Assembly (NCBI RefSeq): GCF_014641495.1 | Contig: NZ_BMHV01000027.1 | Span: 1-35,792 of the forward strand | Reading direction: 5' to 3' | DNA length: 35,792 nucleotides | Source of the DNA: Terasakiella brassicae | GTDB lineage: Bacteria; Pseudomonadota; Alphaproteobacteria; Rhodospirillales; Terasakiellaceae | In this document: one piece after another, positions 15,321 to 23,112 of the stretch | Layout of the letters: each line of letters begins with the position of its first letter | How positions within the stretch are numbered: position 1 is the first letter of the stretch | Translations under genes and position numbers: made by a program | The notes under the pieces: model-generated | What the model saw: only the letters and a program-made list of their open reading frames with translations | Databases searched by the model: none | Told to the model about the DNA's origin: nothing

Positions 15321-17399
15321 ATGCGTTTTCGTTTTAAAACAGGATTGATTGTGGCCAGTTTTCTTTTAATTGGCCTTCCGTCTGCAACAATTTTGATTGC
15401 TCAATGGATTACAGGACAAGAAGCCGCTCATAAAGTTGCCCATAATCTTTTTGAGACAACATCGCGCCGGGTTGTAACTCAAGTTGACAATCTGATTGAT
15501 ATCCCCATGAAGATGTCAGGTGTGTTTGCAAACAGCACTGTCGCAGAAAAGCCAACGGATGACGGGCAGGCGATGGCTGTTCAACATCAGGTTTTTAATG
15601 TTTTGTCAGAAAACAGTTCTCTTTATTCCATTTACTTTGGGTTTGATGACAGCAGTTTCTATCAGGTGATTGCAACACGGGGGAACGATAAGGTTATCGT
15701 AAAACACAAAGCCCCGGAAAAAACCGCATGGATTGTCCGCACAATCTATATAAACGATCGTCAGGAACGTGTTCAAAGCTGGACATTTTTGGATGAAGAT
15801 AAAAACAAGCTGGATGGGCATGTCGAACCGGCACCGGATTATGATCCGCGCAAACGCCCTTGGTATGATGCGGCTGTTTCTGCCGGAAAGGCGACATTAT
15901 CGGATGTGTATGTTTTTAATTCGCTTGGCTTGCCGGGAATTACCGCTTCTCAAGGGTTGAAGCATAACAAAGGTGTGGTTGGGGTTGATATGACTCTTGC
16001 AGATCTCAGCCAATATGTGAGTGATCAAACATTGTCGCCCAACAGTCTTGTCTTTATTTATGACGGGAAGAACCGGGTCGTGGCCTTACCGAATAAGATG
16101 AAAGACATCGCTGTCCTCAGTGATATCAAGGCTGTTGCTTCAGACGCGATCCAAGCGGTCTTTAACGGCGGGGATCAGGGCGATTTTTATACAAGAGTTG
16201 TGGCGCTGGATATGGATGGGCCGGGGTTTAAGGTTGGCATTTCCGCACCGACCTCGGATTTCACGGAAAGTTATCAGGATATGCAGCAAAAGGTCTTTAT
16301 GATTATTATGGCCTGTTTGCTGATTATTGTGCCGTTTGTTGTTTATACCAGTCAACGCCTGTCTGTCCGGGTGAAGGAATTGGCAGATGATGTTCAGAGA
16401 ATTCAAAAAGGCGATTTCTCCTATACAGAGAAAGCCCCGGCAAATGTCATAGAGCTGGCGGAACTGGAAAGCAGTTTTGCCGATATGCGCGTGGCTTTGG
16501 CCGAAGTGGAAAAACTGCATCTTGAAAAAGAAAAAGAGCAGGAAGCTAAAATCCAGCTTCAGTCCCAGCGTGAGAAGGACATTCAGGAATTTCAGGCCGG
16601 GATCGCTTCGGTCTTTGAGGGGCTGGATACTGCAGATCGCACGATGAAAGTAACTGCCGAAGAAATGAAAGGTATTGCGCAGCATACACAGCAGCAATCT
16701 GCCTCGGTTTCGTCATCGGCAGAAGTCACATCTGGCAATGTGGAAACGGTTGCGAGTGCTGCAGAAGAATTGTCTGCATCGATTGGGGAAATTGCAACAC
16801 AGGTAAATCTGGCGGGTGAATCGACATTACGTGCGGTTCGCGAAGCCAAAGACACATCCGATAAAATCAGTGTTCTGGAACAAAATGTATCTCAAATCAG
16901 TGAATTGGTGGTGTTGATTAATGACATTGCCTATCAAACCAATATGCTGGCTTTGAATGCAACCATTGAAGCCGCGCGCGCTGGTGCCGCAGGTAAAGGG
17001 TTTGCGGTTGTCGCCGGTGAAGTGAAAACATTGGCGAACCAAACGGCCTATGCAACGGATGAAATTGCGAAACAGATTGAACTGGTGCAAACCTCCACGC
17101 GAACCTCTGTTGAGGCTATTAACAGTGTGTCAAATGTGATTGAGGAAATCCGGGTGGTGTCCACATCTATTTCAACGGCGATTGAACAGCAAAAAGCAAC
17201 CACGGTTGAAATTGCTCGCAACGTTGAACAGGCGGCAAACGAAACACAAAATGTCTCGCAGGAAATTAGGCATTTACAGGAAACGGCGGATCGGTCTCAA
17301 AGTGCGTCTAACGATATTGACGTTGCGGCGCAGGGTTTGTCTTCTCAAGGGGAGGTTTTACGCAAAAAAATCACAGACTTCCTTGAGCGGGTCAGCTGA
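15321..17399 (+). CDS. Methyl-accepting chemotaxis protein with dCache sensor
   Basis: The 692-residue inner-membrane chemoreceptor has a membrane helix at about 8-28, a large periplasmic double-Cache-like domain (about 35-320, containing [12 protein letters not shown]), a second membrane helix near 325-345, a HAMP region, a helical stretch rich in Glu/Lys/Gln (about 395-425), and a signalling domain. The hairpin tip, around [20 protein letters not shown] and [18 protein letters not shown], binds CheA/CheW. There is no CheR-tethering pentapeptide at the C-terminus. The ligand is unknown; dCache domains often bind amino acids or organic acids. It shares a bidirectional terminator with ahcY. 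Confidence 0.95.
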   Translation: MRFRFKTGLIVASFLLIGLPSATILIAQWITGQEAAHKVAHNLFETTSRRVVTQVDNLIDIPMKMSGVFANSTVAEKPTDDGQAMAVQHQVFNVLSENSSLYSIYFGFDDSSFYQVIATRGNDKVIVKHKAPEKTAWIVRTIYINDRQERVQSWTFLDEDKNKLDGHVEPAPDYDPRKRPWYDAAVSAGKATLSDVYVFNSLGLPGITASQGLKHNKGVVGVDMTLADLSQYVSDQTLSPNSLVFIYDGKNRVVALPNKMKDIAVLSDIKAVASDAIQAVFNGGDQGDFYTRVVALDMDGPGFKVGISAPTSDFTESYQDMQQKVFMIIMACLLIIVPFVVYTSQRLSVRVKELADDVQRIQKGDFSYTEKAPANVIELAELESSFADMRVALAEVEKLHLEKEKEQEAKIQLQSQREKDIQEFQAGIASVFEGLDTADRTMKVTAEEMKGIAQHTQQQSASVSSSAEVTSGNVETVASAAEELSASIGEIATQVNLAGESTLRAVREAKDTSDKISVLEQNVSQISELVVLINDIAYQTNMLALNATIEAARAGAAGKGFAVVAGEVKTLANQTAYATDEIAKQIELVQTSTRTSVEAINSVSNVIEEIRVVSTSISTAIEQQKATTVEIARNVEQAANETQNVSQEIRHLQETADRSQSASNDIDVAAQGLSSQGEVLRKKITDFLERVS

Positions 17400-17423
17400 A
17401 AGAAAGCTTTAAAATGAAACAAA

Positions 17424-17462
17424 AAAAGAAGCCCTCGATCCAATGGTCGAGGGCTTCTTTTG
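17424..17462. terminator. Bidirectional terminator between chemoreceptor gene and ahcY
   Basis: The stem GAAGCCCTCGA / TCGAGGGCTTC has an 8-nt loop and is flanked by an A-run on the left and a T-run on the right, so it can stop transcription from both sides. Confidence 0.9.
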
Positions 17463-17479
17463 TTTAAGACGGTGAAGTC

Positions 17480-18886
17480 TTAGTAACGGTAGGTGTCCGG
17501 TTTGAACGGACCATTGATCGGAACACCGATATAATCCGCTTGTGCCTGAGACAGTTTGGTCAGTTTCACACCCAGTTTTTCGAGGTGCAGGGCCGCCACT
17601 TTTTCGTCCAGATGTTTCGGCAGAACGTAAACGTCTTTGGCGTATTGACCGTTTGCATTGTTTTTATACAGTTCGATCTGAGCCAAAACCTGATTGGTGA
17701 AAGAGGCAGACATTACGAAAGACGGGTGGCCTGTTGCGCAACCGAGGTTAACGAGACGACCTTCAGCCAACAGGATGATCTTGCGACCGTCCGGCAATTC
17801 GATTTGATCGACTTGCGGCTTGATGTTGGTCCATTTGTAGTTTTTCATCGCAGCGACTTGGATTTCGTTGTCGAAGTGGCCGATGTTACAAACGATTGCG
17901 CCATCTTTCATGTTGTCCATGTGGTCTTTGCGAATGATGTCGAAGTTCCCTGTTGTGGTGACATAGATGTCGCCTTCGGGCAGGGCGTCTTCGATGGTGA
18001 CAACTTCGAAACCTTCCATTGCCGCTTGCAGGGCGCAGATCGGATCGATTTCAGTCACCAGAACGCGACAACCGCAAGAACGCAGGGATTCCGCAGAACC
18101 TTTACCCACATCGCCGTAACCGCAAACCACAGCGACTTTACCCGCCATCATCACATCGGTTGCACGACGAATACCGTCTACGAGAGACTCGCGGCAACCA
18201 TATTTGTTATCGAATTTGGATTTCGTCACAGAATCGTTGACGTTGATCGCCGGGAACAACAATGTGCCTTTGCGCGCCATTTCGATCAGGCGGTGAACAC
18301 CGGTTGTTGTTTCTTCGGTAACGCCCATGATGTCTTTGGCGGCATTTGTGTACCAGTTGCCGTCTTCAGCCAGTTTGGCTTTAATGGCTGCAAACAGGAC
18401 TTCTTCTTCTTCGGAACCCGGGTTATCGAGAACGGAGATATCTTTTTCCGCATCCTGACCGAGGTGCAACAACAAAGTTGCGTCCCCACCATCGTCCAAA
18501 ATCATGTTCGGTGAGGAGCCATCGTGCCATGTGAACAGGCGGTGTGTGAAGTCCCAGTATTCTTCCAATGTTTCGCCTTTATGGGCGAAGACAGGAATGT
18601 TGGCCGCTGCGATTGCTGCCGCTGCATGATCCTGTGTTGAGAAGATGTTACAGGAAACCCAGCGGACTTCGGCACCCAAGGCCACCAGTGTTTCGATCAA
18701 CACAGCAGTTTGGATGGTCATATGCAGGGAGCCTGCAATTTTGGCGCCCTTCAACGGTTGAGACGCGCCAAATTCTTCGCGCAATGCCATCAGGCCCGGC
18801 ATTTCAGCTTCGGCCAGGTTCAGTTCTTTGCGGCCCCAGTCAGCGAGGCTGATGTCTGCAACCTGATAATCGGTAAAGTCACCCAT
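17480..18886 (-). CDS. ahcY: S-adenosylhomocysteine hydrolase (adenosylhomocysteinase)
   Basis: This enzyme splits S-adenosylhomocysteine into adenosine and homocysteine, relieving product inhibition of methyltransferases and feeding the methionine cycle. The 468-residue product includes [15 protein letters not shown], the [14 protein letters not shown] substrate-binding block, [17 protein letters not shown] with the catalytic Lys and Asp, the NAD-binding [13 protein letters not shown], and the C-terminal PFKPDTYRY that completes the partner subunit's cofactor site. It has the roughly 40-residue insertion found in many bacterial enzymes (about 145-185). GGAG lies about 10 nt upstream of the ATG. 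The leader contains a 20-bp palindrome and a terminator-like hairpin. Confidence 0.97.
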   Translation of the reverse strand: MGDFTDYQVADISLADWGRKELNLAEAEMPGLMALREEFGASQPLKGAKIAGSLHMTIQTAVLIETLVALGAEVRWVSCNIFSTQDHAAAAIAAANIPVFAHKGETLEEYWDFTHRLFTWHDGSSPNMILDDGGDATLLLHLGQDAEKDISVLDNPGSEEEEVLFAAIKAKLAEDGNWYTNAAKDIMGVTEETTTGVHRLIEMARKGTLLFPAINVNDSVTKSKFDNKYGCRESLVDGIRRATDVMMAGKVAVVCGYGDVGKGSAESLRSCGCRVLVTEIDPICALQAAMEGFEVVTIEDALPEGDIYVTTTGNFDIIRKDHMDNMKDGAIVCNIGHFDNEIQVAAMKNYKWTNIKPQVDQIELPDGRKIILLAEGRLVNLGCATGHPSFVMSASFTNQVLAQIELYKNNANGQYAKDVYVLPKHLDEKVAALHLEKLGVKLTKLSQAQADYIGVPINGPFKPDTYRY

Positions 18887-18936
18887 GTGTCTGTTCTCCA
18901 GAATGTCATGTCATAAGAATGTCTGTTGTTTGAAAA

Positions 18937-18965
18937 ACAGGATCGCCGGAAATAGGCAATCCTGT
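18937..18965 (-). promoter_or_regulatory. Terminator-like hairpin in the ahcY leader
   Basis: On the minus strand, an 11-bp stem ACAGGATTGCC / GGCGATCCTGT (one G-T wobble) with a 7-nt loop is followed directly by TTTTTC. It lies about 50 bp upstream of the ahcY ATG and downstream of the likely promoter. It could be an attenuator or an mRNA-protecting 5' hairpin. I do not recognise a known SAM or SAH riboswitch around it. Confidence 0.5.
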
Positions 18966-18985
18966 GTGTTTCTAACTTGCGGACA

Positions 18986-19005
18986 ATATAAAGAAATCTT
19001 TATAT
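18986..19005 (-). promoter_or_regulatory. SahR-like palindromic operator upstream of ahcY
   Basis: A perfect palindrome has arms ATATAAAGA and TCTTTATAT around AA. It lies 100 bp before the ahcY start, in the region shared with a divergent small gene. The AAAGA-NN-TCTTT core resembles the operator of SahR, the ArsR-type repressor that responds to S-adenosylhomocysteine, as I recall it. No sahR gene is in the window. Confidence 0.5.
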
Positions 19006-19104
19006 GTTTATCAAGAAGTATTTTGATTTATTTTTCTGGCATGTTTCCTGCTTAATCAATTGGTAATACCACTATCATAAAATGATAAAAAACAGGAGAA
19101 AATC

Positions 19105-19284
19105 ATGTCAGATGTAAGAATGTATATCCCGCCTAACAAGGATTATCAGGCCGATTTCGCACAACGTCTTGTAAATGCGGTTGGTTTCGAAAATGCTATT
19201 CGGGAATGTTATGAAAATCAGTGGCTGGGTACACTTATTCATGTCCGCTACCTGCAACAGCGTTATGGGCAACAGGGTCGGTAG
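19105..19284 (+). CDS. Small uncharacterised protein (59 residues)
   Basis: A 59-codon frame starts MSDVRMYIPPNKDYQADFAQ and ends LQQRYGQQGR. A strong AGGAGAA lies 4 nt upstream of the ATG, and codon use is like that of neighbouring genes. It is rich in Tyr, Gln and Asn, has no membrane segment or signal peptide, and matches no family I know. It is transcribed divergently from ahcY, so the palindrome at 18986-19005 might control both, and it converges with the Lrp-type gene, 24 bp from its stop. Confidence 0.65.
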   Translation: MSDVRMYIPPNKDYQADFAQRLVNAVGFENAIRECYENQWLGTLIHVRYLQQRYGQQGR

Positions 19285-19308
19285 GATTTACCGCAAACAG
19301 GTTGAAAA

Positions 19309-19800
19309 TTACGAATTTAAGATCTCGGTATTGGGCTGCACGGAATGTGATTTTTTGAAACAGCGCAGGATAAAGCTGGAACGGGAATGGCGAATGCCCG
19401 GAATCTTATAAAGCTTTTCGCGCAAAAATGCCTCGTATCCCTTCGTCCCTTTAACCGCGACTTTAAGCTGGAAGTCATATTCACCGGTGGTCAGGTAAAC
19501 TTCCAAGACTTCGGGCAGGGCCTCCATTGCCCGTTCAAATCGGGCCAATATGTCGTCGTCATGTCGCTCCAGGGTGACTTCGATGATGACCAGTTCACTT
19601 ATTCCCAATTTTTCAGAATTGAGCAAGGCGACATAGCCTTCGATATATCCTTCGTTTTCCAGCCTTTTTACCCGTTGCCAGCAGGGGCTTGGCGAAAGAC
19701 CGACTTTTTCTGCCAATTGATTGTTGTTTAACCGACCGTTGGCAGATAGTTCTTTCAGGATTTTCAGATCCATCAGGTCAAGTTTTTTAGATATGCTCAT
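19309..19800 (-). CDS. Lrp/AsnC-family transcriptional regulator
   Basis: The 163-residue protein has an N-terminal winged helix (LNNNQLAEKVGLSPSPCWQR, about 24-43, then VKRLENEGYIEGY) and a C-terminal RAM (ACT-like) ligand-binding and oligomerisation domain (about 65-145; LPEVLEVYLTTGEYDFQLKV). Members bind amino acids and act as global or local feast/famine regulators. A near-perfect 27-bp palindrome lies 15-41 bp upstream of its start, which suggests autoregulation. Tiny unrecognised genes flank it on both sides, one convergent and one divergent. The likely target is the divergent 75-residue gene, by the usual local-regulator arrangement. Confidence 0.92.
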   Translation of the reverse strand: MSISKKLDLMDLKILKELSANGRLNNNQLAEKVGLSPSPCWQRVKRLENEGYIEGYVALLNSEKLGISELVIIEVTLERHDDDILARFERAMEALPEVLEVYLTTGEYDFQLKVAVKGTKGYEAFLREKLYKIPGIRHSRSSFILRCFKKSHSVQPNTEILNS

Positions 19801-19814
19801 AATGTGAAAATATC

Positions 19815-19841
19815 ATTCTTAAAATTTAAAATTTAAAGAAT
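19815..19841. promoter_or_regulatory. 27-bp palindrome between lrp-type gene and divergent small gene
   Basis: Arms ATTCTTAAAATTT (19815-19827) and AAATTTAAAGAAT (19829-19841) are inverted copies at 12 of 13 positions around a single A. The AT-rich dyad, placed just upstream of the regulator's start codon, fits an Lrp-type autoregulatory site. Confidence 0.55.
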
Positions 19842-19933
19842 AGTAATCTGAAATATTACGAATTTAAAGAAAATTCAAAAACAAATTTTGCAGGCCTTCC
19901 CTTAGTATCGCTTCCTCGACGAAGGAGGAAGTT

Positions 19934-20161
19934 ATGAGTTTTCTAAGTTTCAATTCCCACAATCCATTGGATGATATCCCGCGTGTACTGGATCTCATGC
20001 GCACTATGAGTTTTCATCTGGATGAGCTAAAAGTTTTGCCCAACGCAAATCAGTCATTTTGCATAGAAATGACCTGTGCGGCGAACGGGCGGATTAATGC
20101 CCATACACTTAAGCACCGGATTGGTAAACTTCAGGGAATTGAGAAATTTCACTTCGTCTAA
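19934..20161 (+). CDS. Small uncharacterised protein (75 residues)
   Basis: The 75-residue product begins MSFLSFNSHNPLDDIPRVLD; the second half reads CIEMTCAANGRINAHTLKHR, then IGKLQGIEKFHFV. The pattern of a beta strand, a long amphipathic helix and a final beta strand faintly recalls ACT-like ferredoxin folds, but this is a weak impression. GGAGGAAG lies 4 nt upstream of the ATG, the strongest ribosome-binding site in this part of the window. It is divergent from the Lrp-type gene and its stop overlaps the convergent hydrolase gene by 4 bp. No function is claimed. Confidence 0.65.
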   Translation: MSFLSFNSHNPLDDIPRVLDLMRTMSFHLDELKVLPNANQSFCIEMTCAANGRINAHTLKHRIGKLQGIEKFHFV

Positions 20162-20949
20162 TGATCGTTGCTTTCAATTTGTGTCAGTAAAACTTCCAGC
20201 GTGTGTGTCAGGCGATCTAGATCCTTGTCTTCGCTTAGACGATGATCGCCGTTTTTGACAAAGGTGATTTCTACATCGTTGGACGCAATCATTTGCTGGA
20301 TCCGCAGGGCGGTTTGCCACGGCACGTCCGGGTCCTGCATGCCGTGGATTAGGCGCACGGGCATGTTCAGATCAATCGGGCGGCGCAAAAGCAGGTTTTC
20401 GCGCCCATCTTCCAGCAGGGTTTTGGAAATGACATAAGGGTCATCCCCATAATCGCTGGGCAGTTCCACATAGCCTTGTTCGGCAATTTTTTGATGTTGT
20501 TCGGCGCTGAGATCGTTCATCATCAAATCTTCGGTAAAATCGGGGGCGGCGGCAATGCCAAGCAACCCGGCGACACGTTCGGGGCGTTTTAAGGCGGTTA
20601 GCAGCATATTCCATCCCCCCATTGAAGATCCGACCAGAACTTGCGGTCCCGTTGTCAATTGATCCAGCACATCCACGCTGTCATTAGACCAGCGGGTCAT
20701 GCAACCGTCTTTAAACAAACCGTCTGATTGACCGTGGCCCTGACAGTCGAACCGTAAAAAAGCGTTGCCGCGTTTTTTGCAAAATTCTTCAAGGTGAAGG
20801 GCCTTGCCGCCGTCCATATCCGACATCAAACCATGTAAAAAAATCACACCGGGCGTGCGCCCCGGGCTATAGTGATAGGCGATCTTTTCACCATTCACTT
20901 GTGTTAAGTAGGCGGGTGGAGTATTTCCTGTAGGCATATCGGATGTCAT
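20158..20949 (-). CDS. Alpha/beta hydrolase, ABHD10-like
   Basis: The 263-residue protein has the oxyanion region IFLHGLMSDMDGGKA, the strand-loop FLRFDCQGHGQSDG, the nucleophile elbow GSSMGGW (about 107-113), an acidic residue in HGMQDPDVPW and the catalytic His in NGDHRLS. The KALHLEEFCKKRGNAFLRFD pattern resembles the ABHD10 group, whose mammalian member is a mitochondrial depalmitoylase/thioesterase. The bacterial substrate is unknown. It is transcribed divergently from the glycosyltransferase pair (43 bp apart) and converges with the 75-residue gene. Confidence 0.85.
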   Translation of the reverse strand: MTSDMPTGNTPPAYLTQVNGEKIAYHYSPGRTPGVIFLHGLMSDMDGGKALHLEEFCKKRGNAFLRFDCQGHGQSDGLFKDGCMTRWSNDSVDVLDQLTTGPQVLVGSSMGGWNMLLTALKRPERVAGLLGIAAAPDFTEDLMMNDLSAEQHQKIAEQGYVELPSDYGDDPYVISKTLLEDGRENLLLRRPIDLNMPVRLIHGMQDPDVPWQTALRIQQMIASNDVEITFVKNGDHRLSEDKDLDRLTHTLEVLLTQIESNDH

Positions 20950-20992
20950 AATCTATAAAAACCTGAAGAATTTACATTCAAGAACGAAGCGC

Positions 20993-22180
20993 ATGATTGA
21001 TAGCATTATTCAGCAAGACCCGCAAACCCCGCAAAAGACAAGCCGCCGTGCAACGGTGATGCAGGTGTTGCCTGCGATGGTAACGGGCGGCGTGGAACGC
21101 GGTACGGTTGAAATGGCGGAAGCCATTGTCAATGCCGGTGGTCGGGCCATTGTGGTTTCTGCCGGCGGACCGATGGTCCATGATTTGACCCGTGTTGGGG
21201 CCGAACATATTCAGATGCCGGTCGATTCGAAAAACTTTTTTATCATGCGTAAAAACGCCACACGGCTGGTCAATGTGATTAAACAGGAAGGCGTTGATTT
21301 GGTGCATGCACGATCACGCGCGCCAGCATGGAGTGCCTATTGGGCCTGCAAGCGTGCCCATGTGCCCTATATCACGACCTTCCACGGAACCTACAGCCAC
21401 GGTAACCCGTTTAAACGCTGGTATAATTCGGTTATGACCAAGGGGGAGCGGGTGATTGCCATTTCGTCCTTCATTGCCGGACATATGCGCAAAATTTACG
21501 GGGTGCGCCGCGAAACCATTCGCTTGATCCATCGTGGGGTGGATCTGTTCCGTTTCAACCCGGAAAAAATCACAGCCGAGCGGTTGGTGAAGTTATCGAC
21601 ACAATGGAATATCCCTGACGGGGTGCCGGTTGTGGCCTTACCGGGACGATTGACGCGCTGGAAAGGGCAGTTGGTCTTTATTGATGCGATTGCCAAACTT
21701 GGCCGCCGTGATATTTGTTGTTTGTTGATCGGGTCCGATCAGGGGCGCACGGAATATCGCAAAGAACTGGAAAAGCGTATTCAGCACCATAATCTGCAAG
21801 GCGTGGTGACGATCGTGGATGAATGTAACGATATGCCAACGGCTTATATGTTATGTGATTTGGTGGTTTCGGCATCGACGGACCCCGAAGCGTTCGGACG
21901 GGTTGCGATTGAAGCGCAAGCGATGGGGCGTCCGGTTGTGGCAACCGATCATGGCGGGGCGCGTGAAACGGTGATTGAAGATCAAACCGGTTGGCTCTGT
22001 AAACCCGGTGATGCGGATTCAATGGCGAGCGCGATTGAAAAAGGTCTCAATTTGTCGGCACAAAAACGTGAGCAAATGGCAAAACAGGCCAAAGCGCATA
22101 TCGCAAAAGAGTTTTCCAAAGAAGCCATGTGTGCCAAAACGCTGGAAGTTTATAACGAAGTCTTAAGTCTTGATGCATAA
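20993..22180 (+). CDS. GT4-family glycosyltransferase
   Basis: The 395-residue protein is a GT-B enzyme of family 4. The N-terminal domain begins VMQVLPAMVTGGVERGTVEM, with the glycine-rich acceptor-side loop. The C-terminal nucleotide-sugar domain shows ALPGRLTRWKGQ and the EX7E-type motif PEAFGRVAIEAQAMGRPVVA (catalytic-site glutamates), then GWLCKPGDADSMA. It transfers a sugar from an activated donor, most likely to lipopolysaccharide or another envelope glycan. Its stop overlaps the start of the GT9 gene by one base (TAATG), so they form an operon. Confidence 0.9.
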   Translation: MIDSIIQQDPQTPQKTSRRATVMQVLPAMVTGGVERGTVEMAEAIVNAGGRAIVVSAGGPMVHDLTRVGAEHIQMPVDSKNFFIMRKNATRLVNVIKQEGVDLVHARSRAPAWSAYWACKRAHVPYITTFHGTYSHGNPFKRWYNSVMTKGERVIAISSFIAGHMRKIYGVRRETIRLIHRGVDLFRFNPEKITAERLVKLSTQWNIPDGVPVVALPGRLTRWKGQLVFIDAIAKLGRRDICCLLIGSDQGRTEYRKELEKRIQHHNLQGVVTIVDECNDMPTAYMLCDLVVSASTDPEAFGRVAIEAQAMGRPVVATDHGGARETVIEDQTGWLCKPGDADSMASAIEKGLNLSAQKREQMAKQAKAHIAKEFSKEAMCAKTLEVYNEVLSLDA

Positions 22181-23112
22181 TGCCTAATCGTAACGAAAAA
22201 CAAGAACGCATTCTTGTGATTAAATTGAGTGCGCTCGGTGATTTTATTCAGGCCTTGGGGCCGATGAAAGCCATTCGTGACCATCATTGTAATGCCCATA
22301 TTACTTTGTTGACGACCAAGCCTTACATGGCTTTGGGCAAAGCTTGCGGTTATTTTGATGCGGTGTGGGAAGATGAACGACCGAAAGCATGGCAGGTGCG
22401 CCGTACGTTGAAGCTGCGTCAAAAATTGAAAAGCGGAAATTTTGACCGGGCGTATGATCTGCAAACATCTGATCGTTCTTCGGGCTATTTCAAATTGATG
22501 GGCAGTGCGGTGAAATGGTCGGGGATTGCGCGGGGCTGTTCGCATCCCCATGCCAATCCACAGCGTAATTTTATGCATACCATTGACCGCCAAGCCGAAC
22601 AGCTGGAAATGGCCGGGATCTATAAGACACCCATGCCGGATCTAAGTTGGGCAGAAGCCGATTTGTCGCGTTTTGATCTGGATAGCAATTTTGCTTTATT
22701 GGTCCCCGGTGGTGCCCCGCATCGCCCCGAAAAACGTTGGCCTGCGAAAAATTATGCCGCCTTGGCGCAAGCCTTGATCGAACGTAATATCCAACCTGTC
22801 ATGTTGGGTACGGCGAAAGAAAGCGATGTACTGGATGAAATTCTGGATCGTTGCCCGGACGTGTACGACCTGTCCGGTCAAACCGATTTTATCGAAATTG
22901 CCACCTTGGCCCGCCGGGCAAGATTGGCGGTGGGCAATGATACTGGCCCCATGCATATGATTTCATTGGCCGGGTGTCGTTCTATTGTGCTTTATTCCCA
23001 TGCCTCGGACCCGCAGCTTTGTGGACAGCGCGGGCCGGACGTCACGATTTTGCGTGAACAAAGTTTAAACGATCTATCTGTCGAAACCGTCTTAGCCGTG
23101 ATCGAAGGTTAA
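22180..23112 (+). CDS. GT9-family (heptosyltransferase-like) glycosyltransferase
   Basis: The 310-residue protein matches the ADP-heptose:LPS heptosyltransferase family: N-terminal ILVIKLSALGDFIQALGPMK, a middle YDLQTSDRSSGY, LLVPGGAPHRPEKRWPAKNY with the donor-binding Lys, and the C-terminal GNDTGPMHMISLAGC. It probably adds a heptose or related sugar to lipopolysaccharide core. Length is slightly short for WaaC/WaaF, and which step it performs cannot be told. It is translated with the preceding GT4 gene and overlaps the end of the convergent ptsI by 4 bp. Confidence 0.9.
   Translation: MPNRNEKQERILVIKLSALGDFIQALGPMKAIRDHHCNAHITLLTTKPYMALGKACGYFDAVWEDERPKAWQVRRTLKLRQKLKSGNFDRAYDLQTSDRSSGYFKLMGSAVKWSGIARGCSHPHANPQRNFMHTIDRQAEQLEMAGIYKTPMPDLSWAEADLSRFDLDSNFALLVPGGAPHRPEKRWPAKNYAALAQALIERNIQPVMLGTAKESDVLDEILDRCPDVYDLSGQTDFIEIATLARRARLAVGNDTGPMHMISLAGCRSIVLYSHASDPQLCGQRGPDVTILREQSLNDLSVETVLAVIEG

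Noticed and set aside
17540-18514. 324-codon open frame on the + strand opposite ahcY
   Set aside because: It is an antisense shadow of the highly biased ahcY coding sequence, has no ribosome-binding site, and its translation resembles no protein family.
18887-19104. Known SAM-II or SAH riboswitch in the ahcY leader
   Set aside because: I could not find the conserved core of either; only a simple hairpin and a DNA palindrome are visible.
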